Part shown: positions 1 through 7,181 of the stretch, in pieces
Layout: each line of letters opens with the position of its first letter
Numbering within the stretch: the stretch's first letter is position 1
Assembly: GCA_047635375.1 (NCBI GenBank)
Contig: JBLIKP010000094.1
Coordinates: forward strand, 1 to 8,174
Origin: JBLIKP01 sp047635375
GTDB lineage: Bacteria; Bacteroidota; Bacteroidia; Sphingobacteriales; Sphingobacteriaceae
Direction of reading: 5' to 3'
Length of the DNA: 8,174 nucleotides
Made by a program: the position numbers and the translations under genes
Notes under the pieces: model-generated
The model's input: only the letters and a program-made list of their open reading frames with translations
Database searches by the model: none
What the model was told of the DNA's origin: nothing

Positions 1-443
1 TCCCAACCGCTACCATTATTGATTAGGACCTCACCAATTTGACCGATTGCAGGAAAAGGAGTACCTGAGTCATCTCCTGCAGAATTGAAATAATGACTGA
101 AAATTAACGTAACAGTGCTGTCGTATGCGTTTAAATTCACTGAAGGAGAAATTAAATCGGCATCGTGTGGAGCAGCATCTGCACCAGCACCATCGGAATC
201 CAATATTGCAAACCCGTTGTCGGCGGTTGGAGTCATAAAGCCAGCGGCACCCCCTCTGTCGGTTGGGTTGTCGAATGCCCAAACGATTCCTGAACTGCCT
301 TCAAAATTATTAATATTCTCCCAACCTGCAGGAAGGCTCATGTCAGAAAAATCTTCTGTCATTAAAGTGTCTTGAGCGATTGCCGCTTGAACGGAAACAA
401 CAGTTGAAAGTGCAATAATACTAGATTTGAAAAATTTCATCAT
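1..443 (-). CDS. Secreted choice-of-anchor J (cleaved-adhesin-like) protein, N-terminal part
   Basis: This open frame starts at an ATG at 443 and runs off the left edge without a stop, giving 147 complete codons. The start is a double ATG (443 or 440); I take the first. Residues 1 to about 24 form a signal peptide: MMKFFK, a hydrophobic stretch, then an AIAQD cleavage region. The mature part follows the choice-of-anchor J pattern: EDFSDMSLPAGWEN near residue 30, a Trp in the IVWAFD segment, then DADLISPSVNLNAYDSTVTLIFSHYFN, broken here as DADLISPSVNL and TLIFSHYFN, and an EVLINNGSGW segment. Such domains are jelly-roll beta-sandwiches on exported Bacteroidota proteins, often adhesins or proteases, and commonly end in a T9SS sorting domain. 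The C-terminus lies outside the window, so overall function is unknown. The gene is 89 bases downstream of another secreted-protein gene on the same strand and may share its transcript. Confidence 0.85.
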   Translation of the reverse strand, partial: MMKFFKSSIIALSTVVSVQAAIAQDTLMTEDFSDMSLPAGWENINNFEGSSGIVWAFDNPTDRGGAAGFMTPTADNGFAILDSDGAGADAAPHDADLISPSVNLNAYDSTVTLIFSHYFNSAGDDSGTPFPAIGQIGEVLINNGSGW

Positions 444-482
444 TTGTGTTTATGTTTTTAATAAAAAAATTATTTTTTGTCT

Positions 483-501
483 CCCTAATAGGTAATTAGG
501 G
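483..501. repeat. Short perfect inverted repeat between the two secreted-protein genes
   Basis: CCCTAAT (483-489) and ATTAGGG (495-501) form a 7-base-pair stem with a 5-base loop, 40 bases upstream of the 443 start. On the minus strand it is followed, after a short A-rich spacer, by a long A/T tract that includes a run of seven T. It could be a weak terminator or attenuator for the upstream PKD gene, or an operator for the downstream gene. The T run is not directly next to the stem, so it is not a typical intrinsic terminator. Confidence 0.4.
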
Positions 502-532
502 GTGTAAGAGTAATTTTTTATTACATATTTAT

Positions 533-2404
533 TTAGTGTTTCACACTAAATTTCTTTGTCGAAGACGACCCCTTTAGTGAGATTTTAACGAAATACATTC
601 CGTTGTTTAAATCCGATGTTGGGATAGTATACGTGTTTAACGATTTAAGTTGTGTACTAAAAAGTTGCGTTCCAAGAATGTTATAAACTTCAATTGTCAC
701 ATCTTCAAGCGGATTAGATGTCTTAATTGTTAAGTTGCTGGATGCTGGGTTAGGGTAAATGTCAATTACCGTTACAGATTGATTGTTAATGCCAACTCCA
801 AGCTCGTTAACTATAACCGTTTTAGAAATAAAATCATTTCCAGAGGCGTTACCAGAAATTAAAGAAACATTGTAAGTTCCTGCTGCTGGGAATGTGTATG
901 TTGGGTTTTTCTCTTCAGAAGTTCCATTGTTAGAATCTCCAAAATTCCAAGCCCAAACATTTGGAACGTTTTTAGAGGCGTCAGTAAAAGATACTCCGAA
1001 AGATTGAACGTTTTTAAAAGTGAAATCTGCAATTGGTGCTGGAGGGGTGTTAACTGTAATGTCTTGGCAGATGGTATTTTTTCCACCTGGAGCGGTTGCA
1101 GTTAAACAAGCCTTATAGGTTCCTTCTTCTTGGTACGTGAAAACTGGATTTTGTTCAGTACTAGTAAAATCACCAGGTACTCCTTCAGATATAAAATCCC
1201 ATAACCATGAGGTAGGTCCTTCAGTGGTGTTATCCGTAAAGGAAACTTCCAAAAAGTTAACAGAGGATGAAAAATCCGCTACTGGTTTAGGTAATGCAGT
1301 TCCTACGGTAATGTAATCTGTTAAGGTTAAAGTGTCTTTTTTGGTTTTGTTTGTTACGATTAATTGAACTGAATAAACCCCATTTTCTGTATAAACAACA
1401 AAAGGCTCCATTTCGGGAGAAACTAAAGTTCCAAGATTAGCAGTGTCAAAATCCCAAGCGTAACTCACCGCATTTAAGCTGGTATTTGTGAAAAACACGG
1501 TGTCATTAGCAGCAATTTGTATTGGCGTTGCTTCAAAATTTGCAGCCGGTAAGCCTGAAACTGTGATGAAATTGTTTTTTGTTAAAGTTGTATCACCTTG
1601 CTCGTTTGTTACGGTTAATTTAACTGTATACTTTCCAGTGTCGGCGTAGGTGTGCGTAGGGTTTTGAATTGTTGAAGTATTTTCATCACCAAATTCCCAA
1701 GCCCAAGCAGTAATAGGTCCGTTTCCAGAATTGTCAGTAAATTGAATTTCATCGAATATAAATGGGTTTGTTTTGTCAACTGAAAATTCAACACTTGGCT
1801 TTTTTGGCTCTGCAACAGTAAAACTAAGCGATAAAGTTGGTGGTGCAAGCGCAGGGTTTGTCGATTCATAACCCGTAACCCTTTCGTATCCGCCACCGCT
1901 AGTTGCAGCGTTCATCCCTAGGCAAATAAAAGTACCAGAGGCGTTATTAATTCTATTTATTCCTTCAGCGTTAATTGTTATTGCTTTTGGTCCGTAATTT
2001 CCGTCATAAACTAATTCTCCAATCGCAACGCCCTCAGCGATGTCGGCGTTAGAAATTGTCGAAATGGTAGAGTTTTTATTGATTTGAGTTAGTCTTCCGG
2101 TTGCATTAGTGAATGCAATACTGATTGATCCGCCGCTCGGCGGGGCTACAGTGTACTGAAAGTTGGCAGAGACAACCTCTGCCCCATTTGGCAAAGAAGA
2201 TAAATCAAAGGTAACGTAACCTTTGTTGCCTACACCCTCTTCATTAATAGGTTGAATATCAACAATGTCACCAGATTGATTCGACCCATTTGGGAACGAT
2301 GTGCCGGTTGCATTTTCTAATTGGAAAGGAGAAACTGTGATAGTTTGCTGTGCGTTCGCAAGTGTTGCACAAAGCATTAAGAGTAAGAGTAATTGTTTTT
2401 TCAT
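533..2404 (-). CDS. Secreted multi-PKD-domain protein with T9SS C-terminal sorting domain
   Basis: A 623-residue exported protein. Residues 1-18 are a Sec signal peptide (MKKQ, a leucine-rich core, cleavage after LANA). Residues about 24-196 are a beta-rich region containing GYVTFDLSSLPNGAEVVSA, which resembles DNRLRE-type surface modules; this part is tentative. Four diverged PKD domains follow at about 204-283, 288-368, 376-452 and 458-533. Each keeps the W-x-F core: AWEFGD (235-240), AWDFD (316-320), WLWDF (400-404) and WAWNFGD (484-490). Each also has a T/V-Y-x-x-x-G-x-Y strand. Residues about 547-623 are a type A T9SS sorting domain: IDIYPNPASSNL, then VYNILG, LNNGMYFVKI and a basic KKFSVKH end. 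In this family the C-terminal domain directs export by the type IX system and is usually cleaved on the cell surface. PKD domains are binding or spacer modules. No catalytic domain is visible, so an adhesive or structural role is an inference. Confidence 0.9.
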   Translation of the reverse strand: MKKQLLLLLMLCATLANAQQTITVSPFQLENATGTSFPNGSNQSGDIVDIQPINEEGVGNKGYVTFDLSSLPNGAEVVSANFQYTVAPPSGGSISIAFTNATGRLTQINKNSTISTISNADIAEGVAIGELVYDGNYGPKAITINAEGINRINNASGTFICLGMNAATSGGGYERVTGYESTNPALAPPTLSLSFTVAEPKKPSVEFSVDKTNPFIFDEIQFTDNSGNGPITAWAWEFGDENTSTIQNPTHTYADTGKYTVKLTVTNEQGDTTLTKNNFITVSGLPAANFEATPIQIAANDTVFFTNTSLNAVSYAWDFDTANLGTLVSPEMEPFVVYTENGVYSVQLIVTNKTKKDTLTLTDYITVGTALPKPVADFSSSVNFLEVSFTDNTTEGPTSWLWDFISEGVPGDFTSTEQNPVFTYQEEGTYKACLTATAPGGKNTICQDITVNTPPAPIADFTFKNVQSFGVSFTDASKNVPNVWAWNFGDSNNGTSEEKNPTYTFPAAGTYNVSLISGNASGNDFISKTVIVNELGVGINNQSVTVIDIYPNPASSNLTIKTSNPLEDVTIEVYNILGTQLFSTQLKSLNTYTIPTSDLNNGMYFVKISLKGSSSTKKFSVKH

Positions 2405-2519
2405 TTTAATGAATTGGTTTGGTTTGGATTGTTTTGACCCACCATAATAGAAATGGTTGCATGGCTGGGCGTGAATATTTATTCTTTCTTTGCCATCAAA
2501 ACATTGGCTTCTATAAGGT

Positions 2520-2590
2520 TTGTAGAGCCTTATTTTAATTGGAGAAATTGGGGGTATTCAAAATTACTGAAACTATGAATTGCAGAGCCT
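2520..2590. repeat. Imperfect direct repeat TTGYAGAGCCT, 60 bases apart
   Basis: TTGTAGAGCCT (2520-2530) and TTGCAGAGCCT (2580-2590) differ at one base and start exactly 60 bases apart in the leader of the PKD-protein gene. The first copy also forms part of a weak hairpin, ATAAGG (2513-2518) with CCTTAT (2528-2533). They flank the candidate -7 box at 2559-2566. This could be a paired regulator site, but two copies of an 11-mer can arise by chance. Confidence 0.3.
2559..2566 (-). promoter_or_regulatory. Candidate Bacteroidota -7 box for the PKD-protein gene
   Basis: Read on the minus strand the sequence is TAATTTTG, a full match to the Bacteroidota -7 consensus TAnnTTTG. It lies about 155 bases upstream of the 2404 start. 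No TTG -33 element is seen at the expected distance, so the call rests on one short motif. It would make the PKD gene transcribable separately from the GGGP synthase gene upstream. Confidence 0.3.
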
Positions 2591-2610
2591 AAGTAAAGTT
2601 ATTTTAGAAA

Positions 2611-3360
2611 TTAGGAGTTTTGGGAAAACGCATCCCTTGCTTGCCCTAAAGATTTGATTAGGTTTAAATCTCTTTCGATTGCATTTCCGACAACAATAAG
2701 ATCGGCGCCAGCTGAATATGCTGCCTCGGCCATTTCAACAGTTTCAATTCCACCTCCAATAATTAGGGGGATATCAATGTGTTTTTTAACAGAGGAAATC
2801 ATTTCTTTACCAATTGCATTTAATGCCCCACTACCACCATCCATAAAAATTAACTTTAATCCAAGCATTTCGCCTGCCATTGCAGTGCTAACAGCAATTG
2901 GGATCTTGTTTGCTGGGATTGGGGTAGTCTGGCTCATGTAGGAGGCTGTGGTTTGTTTTCCGCTGTCAATTAACATGTACCCAGTACTTATCACTTCAAT
3001 ATCTTTATGCTTAAGTAGGGGAGCAGCGACAACATGATTTCCGATTAGGTGTTCAGGGTTTCTTCCTGAAATCAAACTCAAGAATAAAATACCATCGGCC
3101 CTTTCGCTAATCTGAAGGGTGCTTCCTGGGAAAATAACCGTAGGAATATCTGAAATCTGTTTAGTGATTTTCAAGACATCATCTAGGCTGTTTCCCATTA
3201 ATAGGCTTCCGCCGAAAAATAGAAAATCGACTTTGTGAGCATTACACAGATTTACCACATCTAAAAGCCCATCAGTGCCATAACTATCAGGGTCGATAAG
3301 CACGGCAAGTTGTTTTTTCTTGCTTTGACTGTTCTTTAAAATTTGTTGGTAAATTGACAT
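2611..3360 (-). CDS. Geranylgeranylglyceryl phosphate synthase family protein (PcrB/GGGPS)
   Basis: A 249-residue TIM-barrel enzyme of the GGGP/heptaprenylglyceryl phosphate synthase family, normal in length. Family members join sn-glycerol-1-phosphate to a long polyprenyl diphosphate, making an ether-lipid precursor. Visible motifs in order: LIDPD (21-25), FFGGS (48-52), VIFPGS (75-80), LSLISGRNPEHL (94-105), ISTGYMLIDSG (124-134), IFMDGGSGA (171-179), and the phosphate-binding end IIGGGIETVEMA (200-211) with IVVGNAIE (222-229). In archaea the reaction starts membrane lipid synthesis. Flavobacterial homologues belong to a bacterial branch whose in vivo product is less clear, so prenyl chain length is not assigned here. 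The start is the ATG at 3360. The gene is divergent from the ribonucleotide reductase gene, and 206 bases separate it from the PKD gene downstream. No pathway partner is in the window. Confidence 0.93.
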   Translation of the reverse strand: MSIYQQILKNSQSKKKQLAVLIDPDSYGTDGLLDVVNLCNAHKVDFLFFGGSLLMGNSLDDVLKITKQISDIPTVIFPGSTLQISERADGILFLSLISGRNPEHLIGNHVVAAPLLKHKDIEVISTGYMLIDSGKQTTASYMSQTTPIPANKIPIAVSTAMAGEMLGLKLIFMDGGSGALNAIGKEMISSVKKHIDIPLIIGGGIETVEMAEAAYSAGADLIVVGNAIERDLNLIKSLGQARDAFSQNS

Positions 3361-3499
3361 ATCGCTTATTCAAGTGTATAAAGGTAAAAAAAACAAGACA
3401 TTTAATTTACAGATTCATTTTTGATTTGGAAATTTTAATATTATATGCAATAAAAATAATTTGTAAAAAATCCTTTATGGGAGTAGGGTCGTAAAAGAT

Positions 3500-3519
3500 T
3501 GTGCAAAACTTGTGAATAA
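3500..3519 (-). promoter_or_regulatory. Two tandem DnaA-box-like motifs
   Basis: Read on the minus strand, 3519-3511 is TTATTCACA, a full match to the DnaA box TTATNCACA, and 3508-3500 is TTTTGCACA, an 8 of 9 match. They have the same orientation and start 11 bases apart. A third 8 of 9 match, TTATAAACA, lies on the plus strand at 3673-3681. DnaA is known to control nrd operons in E. coli and Bacillus, so a role here is conceivable, but 9-mers of this composition are common in AT-rich DNA. Confidence 0.3.
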
Positions 3520-3545
3520 AATAGCGAATAGAAATAGGAGAAATA

Positions 3546-3567
3546 GCATCCGCAAGATGCATTTTTG
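3546..3567 (+). terminator. Small hairpin followed by T residues, function unclear
   Basis: GCATC (3546-3550) pairs with GATGC (3556-3560) around a CGCAA loop, followed by ATTTTTG. It resembles a short intrinsic terminator on the plus strand, yet no plus-strand gene lies upstream. It might end a short unannotated transcript or be chance; the 5-base-pair stem is weak. Confidence 0.25.
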
Positions 3568-3572
3568 TACCC

Positions 3573-3713
3573 CCCAATTTATGGTAAACTTTGACTCTAA
3601 AAATCAGGGAAATAAAACATAAATTAACCTTAATCGTTGTGTTTACGGGTGTAAGCAGTTAATAATGAGTGGTTATAAACATTGTGTTAAAAATTTTGAA
3701 ATCATAAATTGGG
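3573..3713. repeat. 11-base inverted repeat enclosing 119 bases
   Basis: CCCAATTTATG (3573-3583) and CATAAATTGGG (3703-3713) are exact reverse complements. The right arm ends 11 bases before the candidate -7 box of the reductase gene. The arms could be two sites for one regulator or the ends of a decayed small insertion. I see no target-site duplication outside them. Confidence 0.35.
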
Positions 3714-3723
3714 TCTAAAAAAT

Positions 3724-3731
3724 TATATTTG
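3724..3731 (+). promoter_or_regulatory. Candidate -7 box for the ribonucleotide reductase gene
   Basis: TATATTTG fully matches TAnnTTTG and lies 65 bases before the ATG at 3797. TTG triplets upstream (3709-3711 and 3696-3698) are respectively too near and rather far for a classic -33 element, so the -33 part is uncertain. Transcription would begin near 3736, exactly where CCCGCTGCGGG (3736-3746) can fold into a 4-base-pair GC hairpin, giving a message with a structured 5' end and a leader of about 60 bases. Confidence 0.45.
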
Positions 3732-3796
3732 ATAACCCGCTGCGGGAAAAGACTCGCTTCTTATAAATATTATTGTTGCCCCTAAAAAATTAAACT

Positions 3797-6700
3797 ATGA
3801 GTACAGCCAAAAGCAAAAACAACGGCTTAAAATTTAGCCGTTATTTTACCGAAGAAGGTAAAAGCCCTTACGATCTTTTTACCTACGAAAAACGAACTAG
3901 CATAATTAGAAATCCTGAGGGCGATACAGTATTTGAACTTAAAAATGTTGAGGTTCCAAATTTTTGGTCTCAAGTTTCTACAGATATTGTTGCTCAAAAA
4001 TATTTCCGTAAAGCTGGCGTGCCACAAGAAGATGGATCTTTAGGGGCTGAGAATTCTATTAAGCAGGTTGCTCACCGTTTGGCAAAATGCTGGTCTGAAT
4101 GGGGTCATAAGCACAGTTATTTTGCTACAAAAAAGGATGCTGATGTGTTTTATGATGAATTAGCCTACATGCTAGTTGGTCAGTATGCCGCTCCAAATTC
4201 ACCTCAGTTTTTCAATACAGGATTACACAATTCATACGGAATTACTGGAAAGCCTCAAGGTCACTACTACGTTGATCCAAAGACAGGTAAGTTAACTCGT
4301 TCGACATCTGCCTACGAGCGTCCTCAGCCACATGCGTGTTTTATCCTATCAGTTGATGATGATTTAGTAAATGAAGGTGGTATCATGAATCTTTGGGTTC
4401 GTGAAGCGAGAATTTTCAAGTACGGCTCTGGAGTTGGTACTAACTTCTCCAAAATCCGTGGTGAAGGCGAAACGTTATCTGGAGGAGGAACTTCTTCAGG
4501 GTTAATGTCTTTCCTTAAAATTGGTGATAGAGCTGCTGGTGCTATCAAGTCAGGTGGAACTACCCGTCGTGCCGCGAAAATGGTTTGTTTAGATCTTGAT
4601 CATCCTGAGATTGAAGAATTCATCGACTGGAAAGTTGAAGAAGAGAAAAAAGTAGCTGCTTTAATCGCAGCAGGTTATGCTTCTGACTATGAAGGTGAAG
4701 CTTACAAAACTGTTTCTGGACAAAACTCAAACAACTCTGTTCGTATTCCTAACGAATTTTTCTACGCATTAAACGAAGGGAGAGATTGGGAAACAAAAGC
4801 AAGAACAGATGGTAGCACAATGAAAACCATTAATTCCGAAAAACTTTGGGATAAAATTGCTGATGCTGCTTGGTCATGCGCTGACCCAGGAGTACAATAT
4901 AATTCAACAATTAACGAATGGCACACTTGCCCAGAAGGCGGCCCGATCAATGCATCGAATCCGTGTTCAGAGTATATGTTCCTTGATAATACGGCATGTA
5001 ATCTTGCCTCTTTAAACCTTCGTAAATTCTTCGATGAAGATACATTAGAGTTTAACGTAGAAGGATTCAAACATGCTTGTCGCCTTTGGACTACCGTTCT
5101 TGAGATTTCTGTATTGATGGCTCAATTCCCAAGTGAGGAAGTTGCTCAGTTATCATACGAATATCGCACATTAGGATTAGGGTTTGCAAACCTTGGTTCA
5201 ATGTTAATGGTTTCTGGTATTCCTTACGACAGTGAAAAAGGACGTGCTATATGTGGTGCTATCACCGCAATCTTAACAGGTACTGCTTATGCTACTTCTG
5301 CTGAAATGGCTAAGAACTTAGGCACATTTGCTAGATTCGAAGACAATAAAGAACACATGATGCGTGTAATGCGCAATCACCGTTATGCGGCATACAATGC
5401 AGTTGACGCTTACGAAGGACTTGAAATTAAAGTTCAAGGAATCAACCCGCAATATTGCCCAGACTACCTTCTAAAAGCTGCTTGCAATTCTTGGGATGAC
5501 GCAGTTAAATTAGGTGAAAAATACGGATACCGTAACGCACAATCTACAGTTATTGCTCCAACAGGAACAATCGGATTATTGATGGATTGTGATACTACTG
5601 GAATTGAACCGGATTTCGCTTTAGTGAAATTTAAAAAGCTTTCAGGTGGTGGTTACTTCAAAATCATAAACCAAGCCATTCCTAAGTCATTAAGTAACCT
5701 AGGTTACTCAAATAACGAAGTTGAAGACATCGTTAACTATGCAAAAGGAACAGGTACATTGAATGGTGCGCCATTTATCAACCCTGAAACCCTAAAAGGA
5801 AAAGGATTCAACGATAACGACCTTGAGAAATTAGAGAAATCTATGATGGGTGCTTTCGAAATAGGATTCTTATTTAATATGTGGACACTTGGTGAAAACT
5901 GTATGAAACGCCTTGGTTTTAATGCTGAGGAGTACACCGATCCAAGCTTCAATTTATTAAAGAAATTAGGATTCACTCGTGATCAAGTGCATGCTGCTAA
6001 CGAATATGTTTGTGGTACAATGACCATCGAGGGAGCTCCTCATTTAAAATTGGCACACTACCCAATCTTTGATTGCGCAAACAAATGTGGTCAAATTGGT
6101 GAGCGCTTCATACATGCTACAGCCCACATTAAAATGATGGCTGCTTCGCAACCATTTATTTCTGGAGCAATCTCAAAAACAATTAACCTTCCAAATGAGG
6201 CTACAGTTGATGAAATTAAAGACTGTTACAAATTAAGCTGGGAGCTTGGATTGAAAGCGAACGCGCTTTACCGTGACGGTTGTAAATTATCTCAGCCATT
6301 ATCTACCAAGTCTGATAAAAAAGAAGACGAGGACGATAAAATAGAGTTGGTTGAAGAGTTAGTTGGAAGTAAAGGCGATCTAAGACTAGAAGACTTAACT
6401 CCTGAGCAGGTTTTAGATGCAGCAAAGCAATTAATCCATAAGTCAAAAGACACTAAGTTTAAACGTCAGCTTTCAAGCATCGTTGAGCGTAAAAAACTCC
6501 CTTCAAAACGTGAAGGATTCACACAGAAAGCCAAGGTTGGTGGACAAACAGTATTTGTTAGAACTGGTGAGTATAATGATGGAACTTTAGGTGAAGTATT
6601 TATTGATATGCACAAAGAAGGAGCGTCGTTCCGTTCATTAATGAACTGTTTCGCAATTTCTGTAAGTATTGGTTTGCAATATGGTGTGCCCCTAGAAGAG

Positions 6701-7102
6701 TTTGTAGACAAGTTTACTTTTACGCGTTTCGAGCCTTCTGGAATGGTAGATCACCCGAACATCAAGAGTTCAACATCTTTAGTTGATTACTTATTTAGAT
6801 TATTAGGATATGAGTACTTAGATCGTAGTGATTTGGTGCAAATGCCAGACCCAAATAAGGGTAAAGTAATAGATGAAGTAAATAATGTTGTTGCTGAAAG
6901 CAGTATCAAAGTATTGCCTACAGCAAATGTTACAGCTGAGAAAACTGTATCTGCTTCGGCCGGACAAAAAGACCAAACACAAGAATACCTAGGAAGTATG
7001 CAAAGTGATGCGCCTATGTGTAATGTGTGTGGACATATCACCGTGAGATCTGGAACGTGCTATAAATGCTTAAACTGCGGAAATTCGTTAGGATGCAGCT
7101 AA
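3797..7102 (+). CDS. nrdJ: Adenosylcobalamin-dependent (class II) ribonucleotide reductase
   Basis: A 1101-residue cytoplasmic enzyme that reduces ribonucleotides to deoxyribonucleotides, using coenzyme B12 to generate the catalytic thiyl radical, with no oxygen requirement and no small radical subunit. Visible motifs: NSPQFFNTGL (134-143); PHACFILS with Cys181, the first redox cysteine; the GSGVGTNFSKIRG loop (210-222); the NPCSE motif with Asn388, Cys390 (thiyl site) and Glu392; Cys401 in NTACNL, the second redox cysteine; and APTGTIGLLM (587-596). Residues about 905-1007 form a TSCPD-type domain (EVFIDMHKEG, QYGVPLEEFVDKF, FEPSG). The C-terminus is a Cys cluster, Cys1075, 1078, 1088, 1091, 1094 and 1100, a zinc-ribbon-like tail expected to re-reduce the active site. 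An acidic linker lies at about 838-856. No N-terminal ATP cone is seen. All key residues are present and the frame is unbroken. It has its own promoter candidate and terminator, so it is probably monocistronic. Confidence 0.96.
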   Translation: MSTAKSKNNGLKFSRYFTEEGKSPYDLFTYEKRTSIIRNPEGDTVFELKNVEVPNFWSQVSTDIVAQKYFRKAGVPQEDGSLGAENSIKQVAHRLAKCWSEWGHKHSYFATKKDADVFYDELAYMLVGQYAAPNSPQFFNTGLHNSYGITGKPQGHYYVDPKTGKLTRSTSAYERPQPHACFILSVDDDLVNEGGIMNLWVREARIFKYGSGVGTNFSKIRGEGETLSGGGTSSGLMSFLKIGDRAAGAIKSGGTTRRAAKMVCLDLDHPEIEEFIDWKVEEEKKVAALIAAGYASDYEGEAYKTVSGQNSNNSVRIPNEFFYALNEGRDWETKARTDGSTMKTINSEKLWDKIADAAWSCADPGVQYNSTINEWHTCPEGGPINASNPCSEYMFLDNTACNLASLNLRKFFDEDTLEFNVEGFKHACRLWTTVLEISVLMAQFPSEEVAQLSYEYRTLGLGFANLGSMLMVSGIPYDSEKGRAICGAITAILTGTAYATSAEMAKNLGTFARFEDNKEHMMRVMRNHRYAAYNAVDAYEGLEIKVQGINPQYCPDYLLKAACNSWDDAVKLGEKYGYRNAQSTVIAPTGTIGLLMDCDTTGIEPDFALVKFKKLSGGGYFKIINQAIPKSLSNLGYSNNEVEDIVNYAKGTGTLNGAPFINPETLKGKGFNDNDLEKLEKSMMGAFEIGFLFNMWTLGENCMKRLGFNAEEYTDPSFNLLKKLGFTRDQVHAANEYVCGTMTIEGAPHLKLAHYPIFDCANKCGQIGERFIHATAHIKMMAASQPFISGAISKTINLPNEATVDEIKDCYKLSWELGLKANALYRDGCKLSQPLSTKSDKKEDEDDKIELVEELVGSKGDLRLEDLTPEQVLDAAKQLIHKSKDTKFKRQLSSIVERKKLPSKREGFTQKAKVGGQTVFVRTGEYNDGTLGEVFIDMHKEGASFRSLMNCFAISVSIGLQYGVPLEEFVDKFTFTRFEPSGMVDHPNIKSSTSLVDYLFRLLGYEYLDRSDLVQMPDPNKGKVIDEVNNVVAESSIKVLPTANVTAEKTVSASAGQKDQTQEYLGSMQSDAPMCNVCGHITVRSGTCYKCLNCGNSLGCS

Positions 7103-7126
7103 GCGAAGAATAACTTTGATAATTTG

Positions 7127-7166
7127 AAAAGCCCTTCAGAATTCGTTTTGGAGGGCTTTTTTGTTT
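7127..7166 (+). terminator. Intrinsic terminator of the ribonucleotide reductase gene
   Basis: AAAAGCCCTTC (7127-7137) pairs with GGAGGGCTTTT (7150-7160), an 11-base-pair stem with one G-T pair and a 12-base loop. The stem is followed by a T-rich tail (TTTTTTGTTTT from 7157). It starts 24 bases after the reductase stop. This is the strongest terminator in the window. Its descending arm also contains the -33 element of the next gene. Confidence 0.93.
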
Positions 7167-7176
7167 TGTATCTTTG
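7147..7176 (+). promoter_or_regulatory. Bacteroidota-type promoter of the S4-domain gene
   Basis: TTTG (7147-7150) and TATCTTTG (7169-7176) fit the -33 TTTG and -7 TAnnTTTG elements with an 18-base spacer. The -7 box ends 5 bases before the ATG at 7182, so transcription should begin at or within a few bases of the start codon, giving a leaderless or nearly leaderless message. The -33 element sits in the loop and descending arm of the reductase terminator. This is the best promoter match in the window. Confidence 0.65.
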
Positions 7177-7181
7177 GGTAA

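Larger units (their letters stand above)
3361..3796. other. Gene-free divergent intergenic region (436 bases)
   Basis: This AT-rich stretch separates the divergent starts of the GGGP synthase and ribonucleotide reductase genes. No convincing reading frame was found; the longest small plus-strand ATG frame I read here is 17 codons (3665-3718), without a recognisable ribosome site. It holds a good -7 box for the reductase gene, a GC-rich mini hairpin right after it, two tandem DnaA-box-like motifs (3500-3519), a stem followed by T residues (3546-3567), and a widely spaced 11-base inverted repeat (3573-3583 with 3703-3713). I saw no cobalamin riboswitch B12 box and no paired NrdR boxes. Confidence 0.7.

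Noticed and set aside
70..375. Open frames at 70-282 (minus) and 115-375 (plus)
   Set aside because: They lie inside the choice-of-anchor J gene in other frames. Only the frame starting at 443 has a signal peptide and family motifs.
859..1896. Minus-strand frames at 859-1086 and 1615-1896
   Set aside because: They are alternate-frame readings inside the PKD-domain gene and carry no recognisable features.
2654..2941. 95-codon plus-strand frame opposite the GGGP synthase gene
   Set aside because: It is antisense to a clear, conserved gene and its translation shows no domain of its own.
3361..3796. Cobalamin riboswitch or small RNA upstream of the reductase gene
   Set aside because: I looked for the B12 box and for a strong terminator before the ATG and found neither. 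The 3546-3567 hairpin is too weak to define an RNA gene alone.
3827..7041. Several minus-strand frames of 66-102 codons within the reductase gene
   Set aside because: All are opposite a conserved, unbroken coding sequence and show no family motif or start signal.
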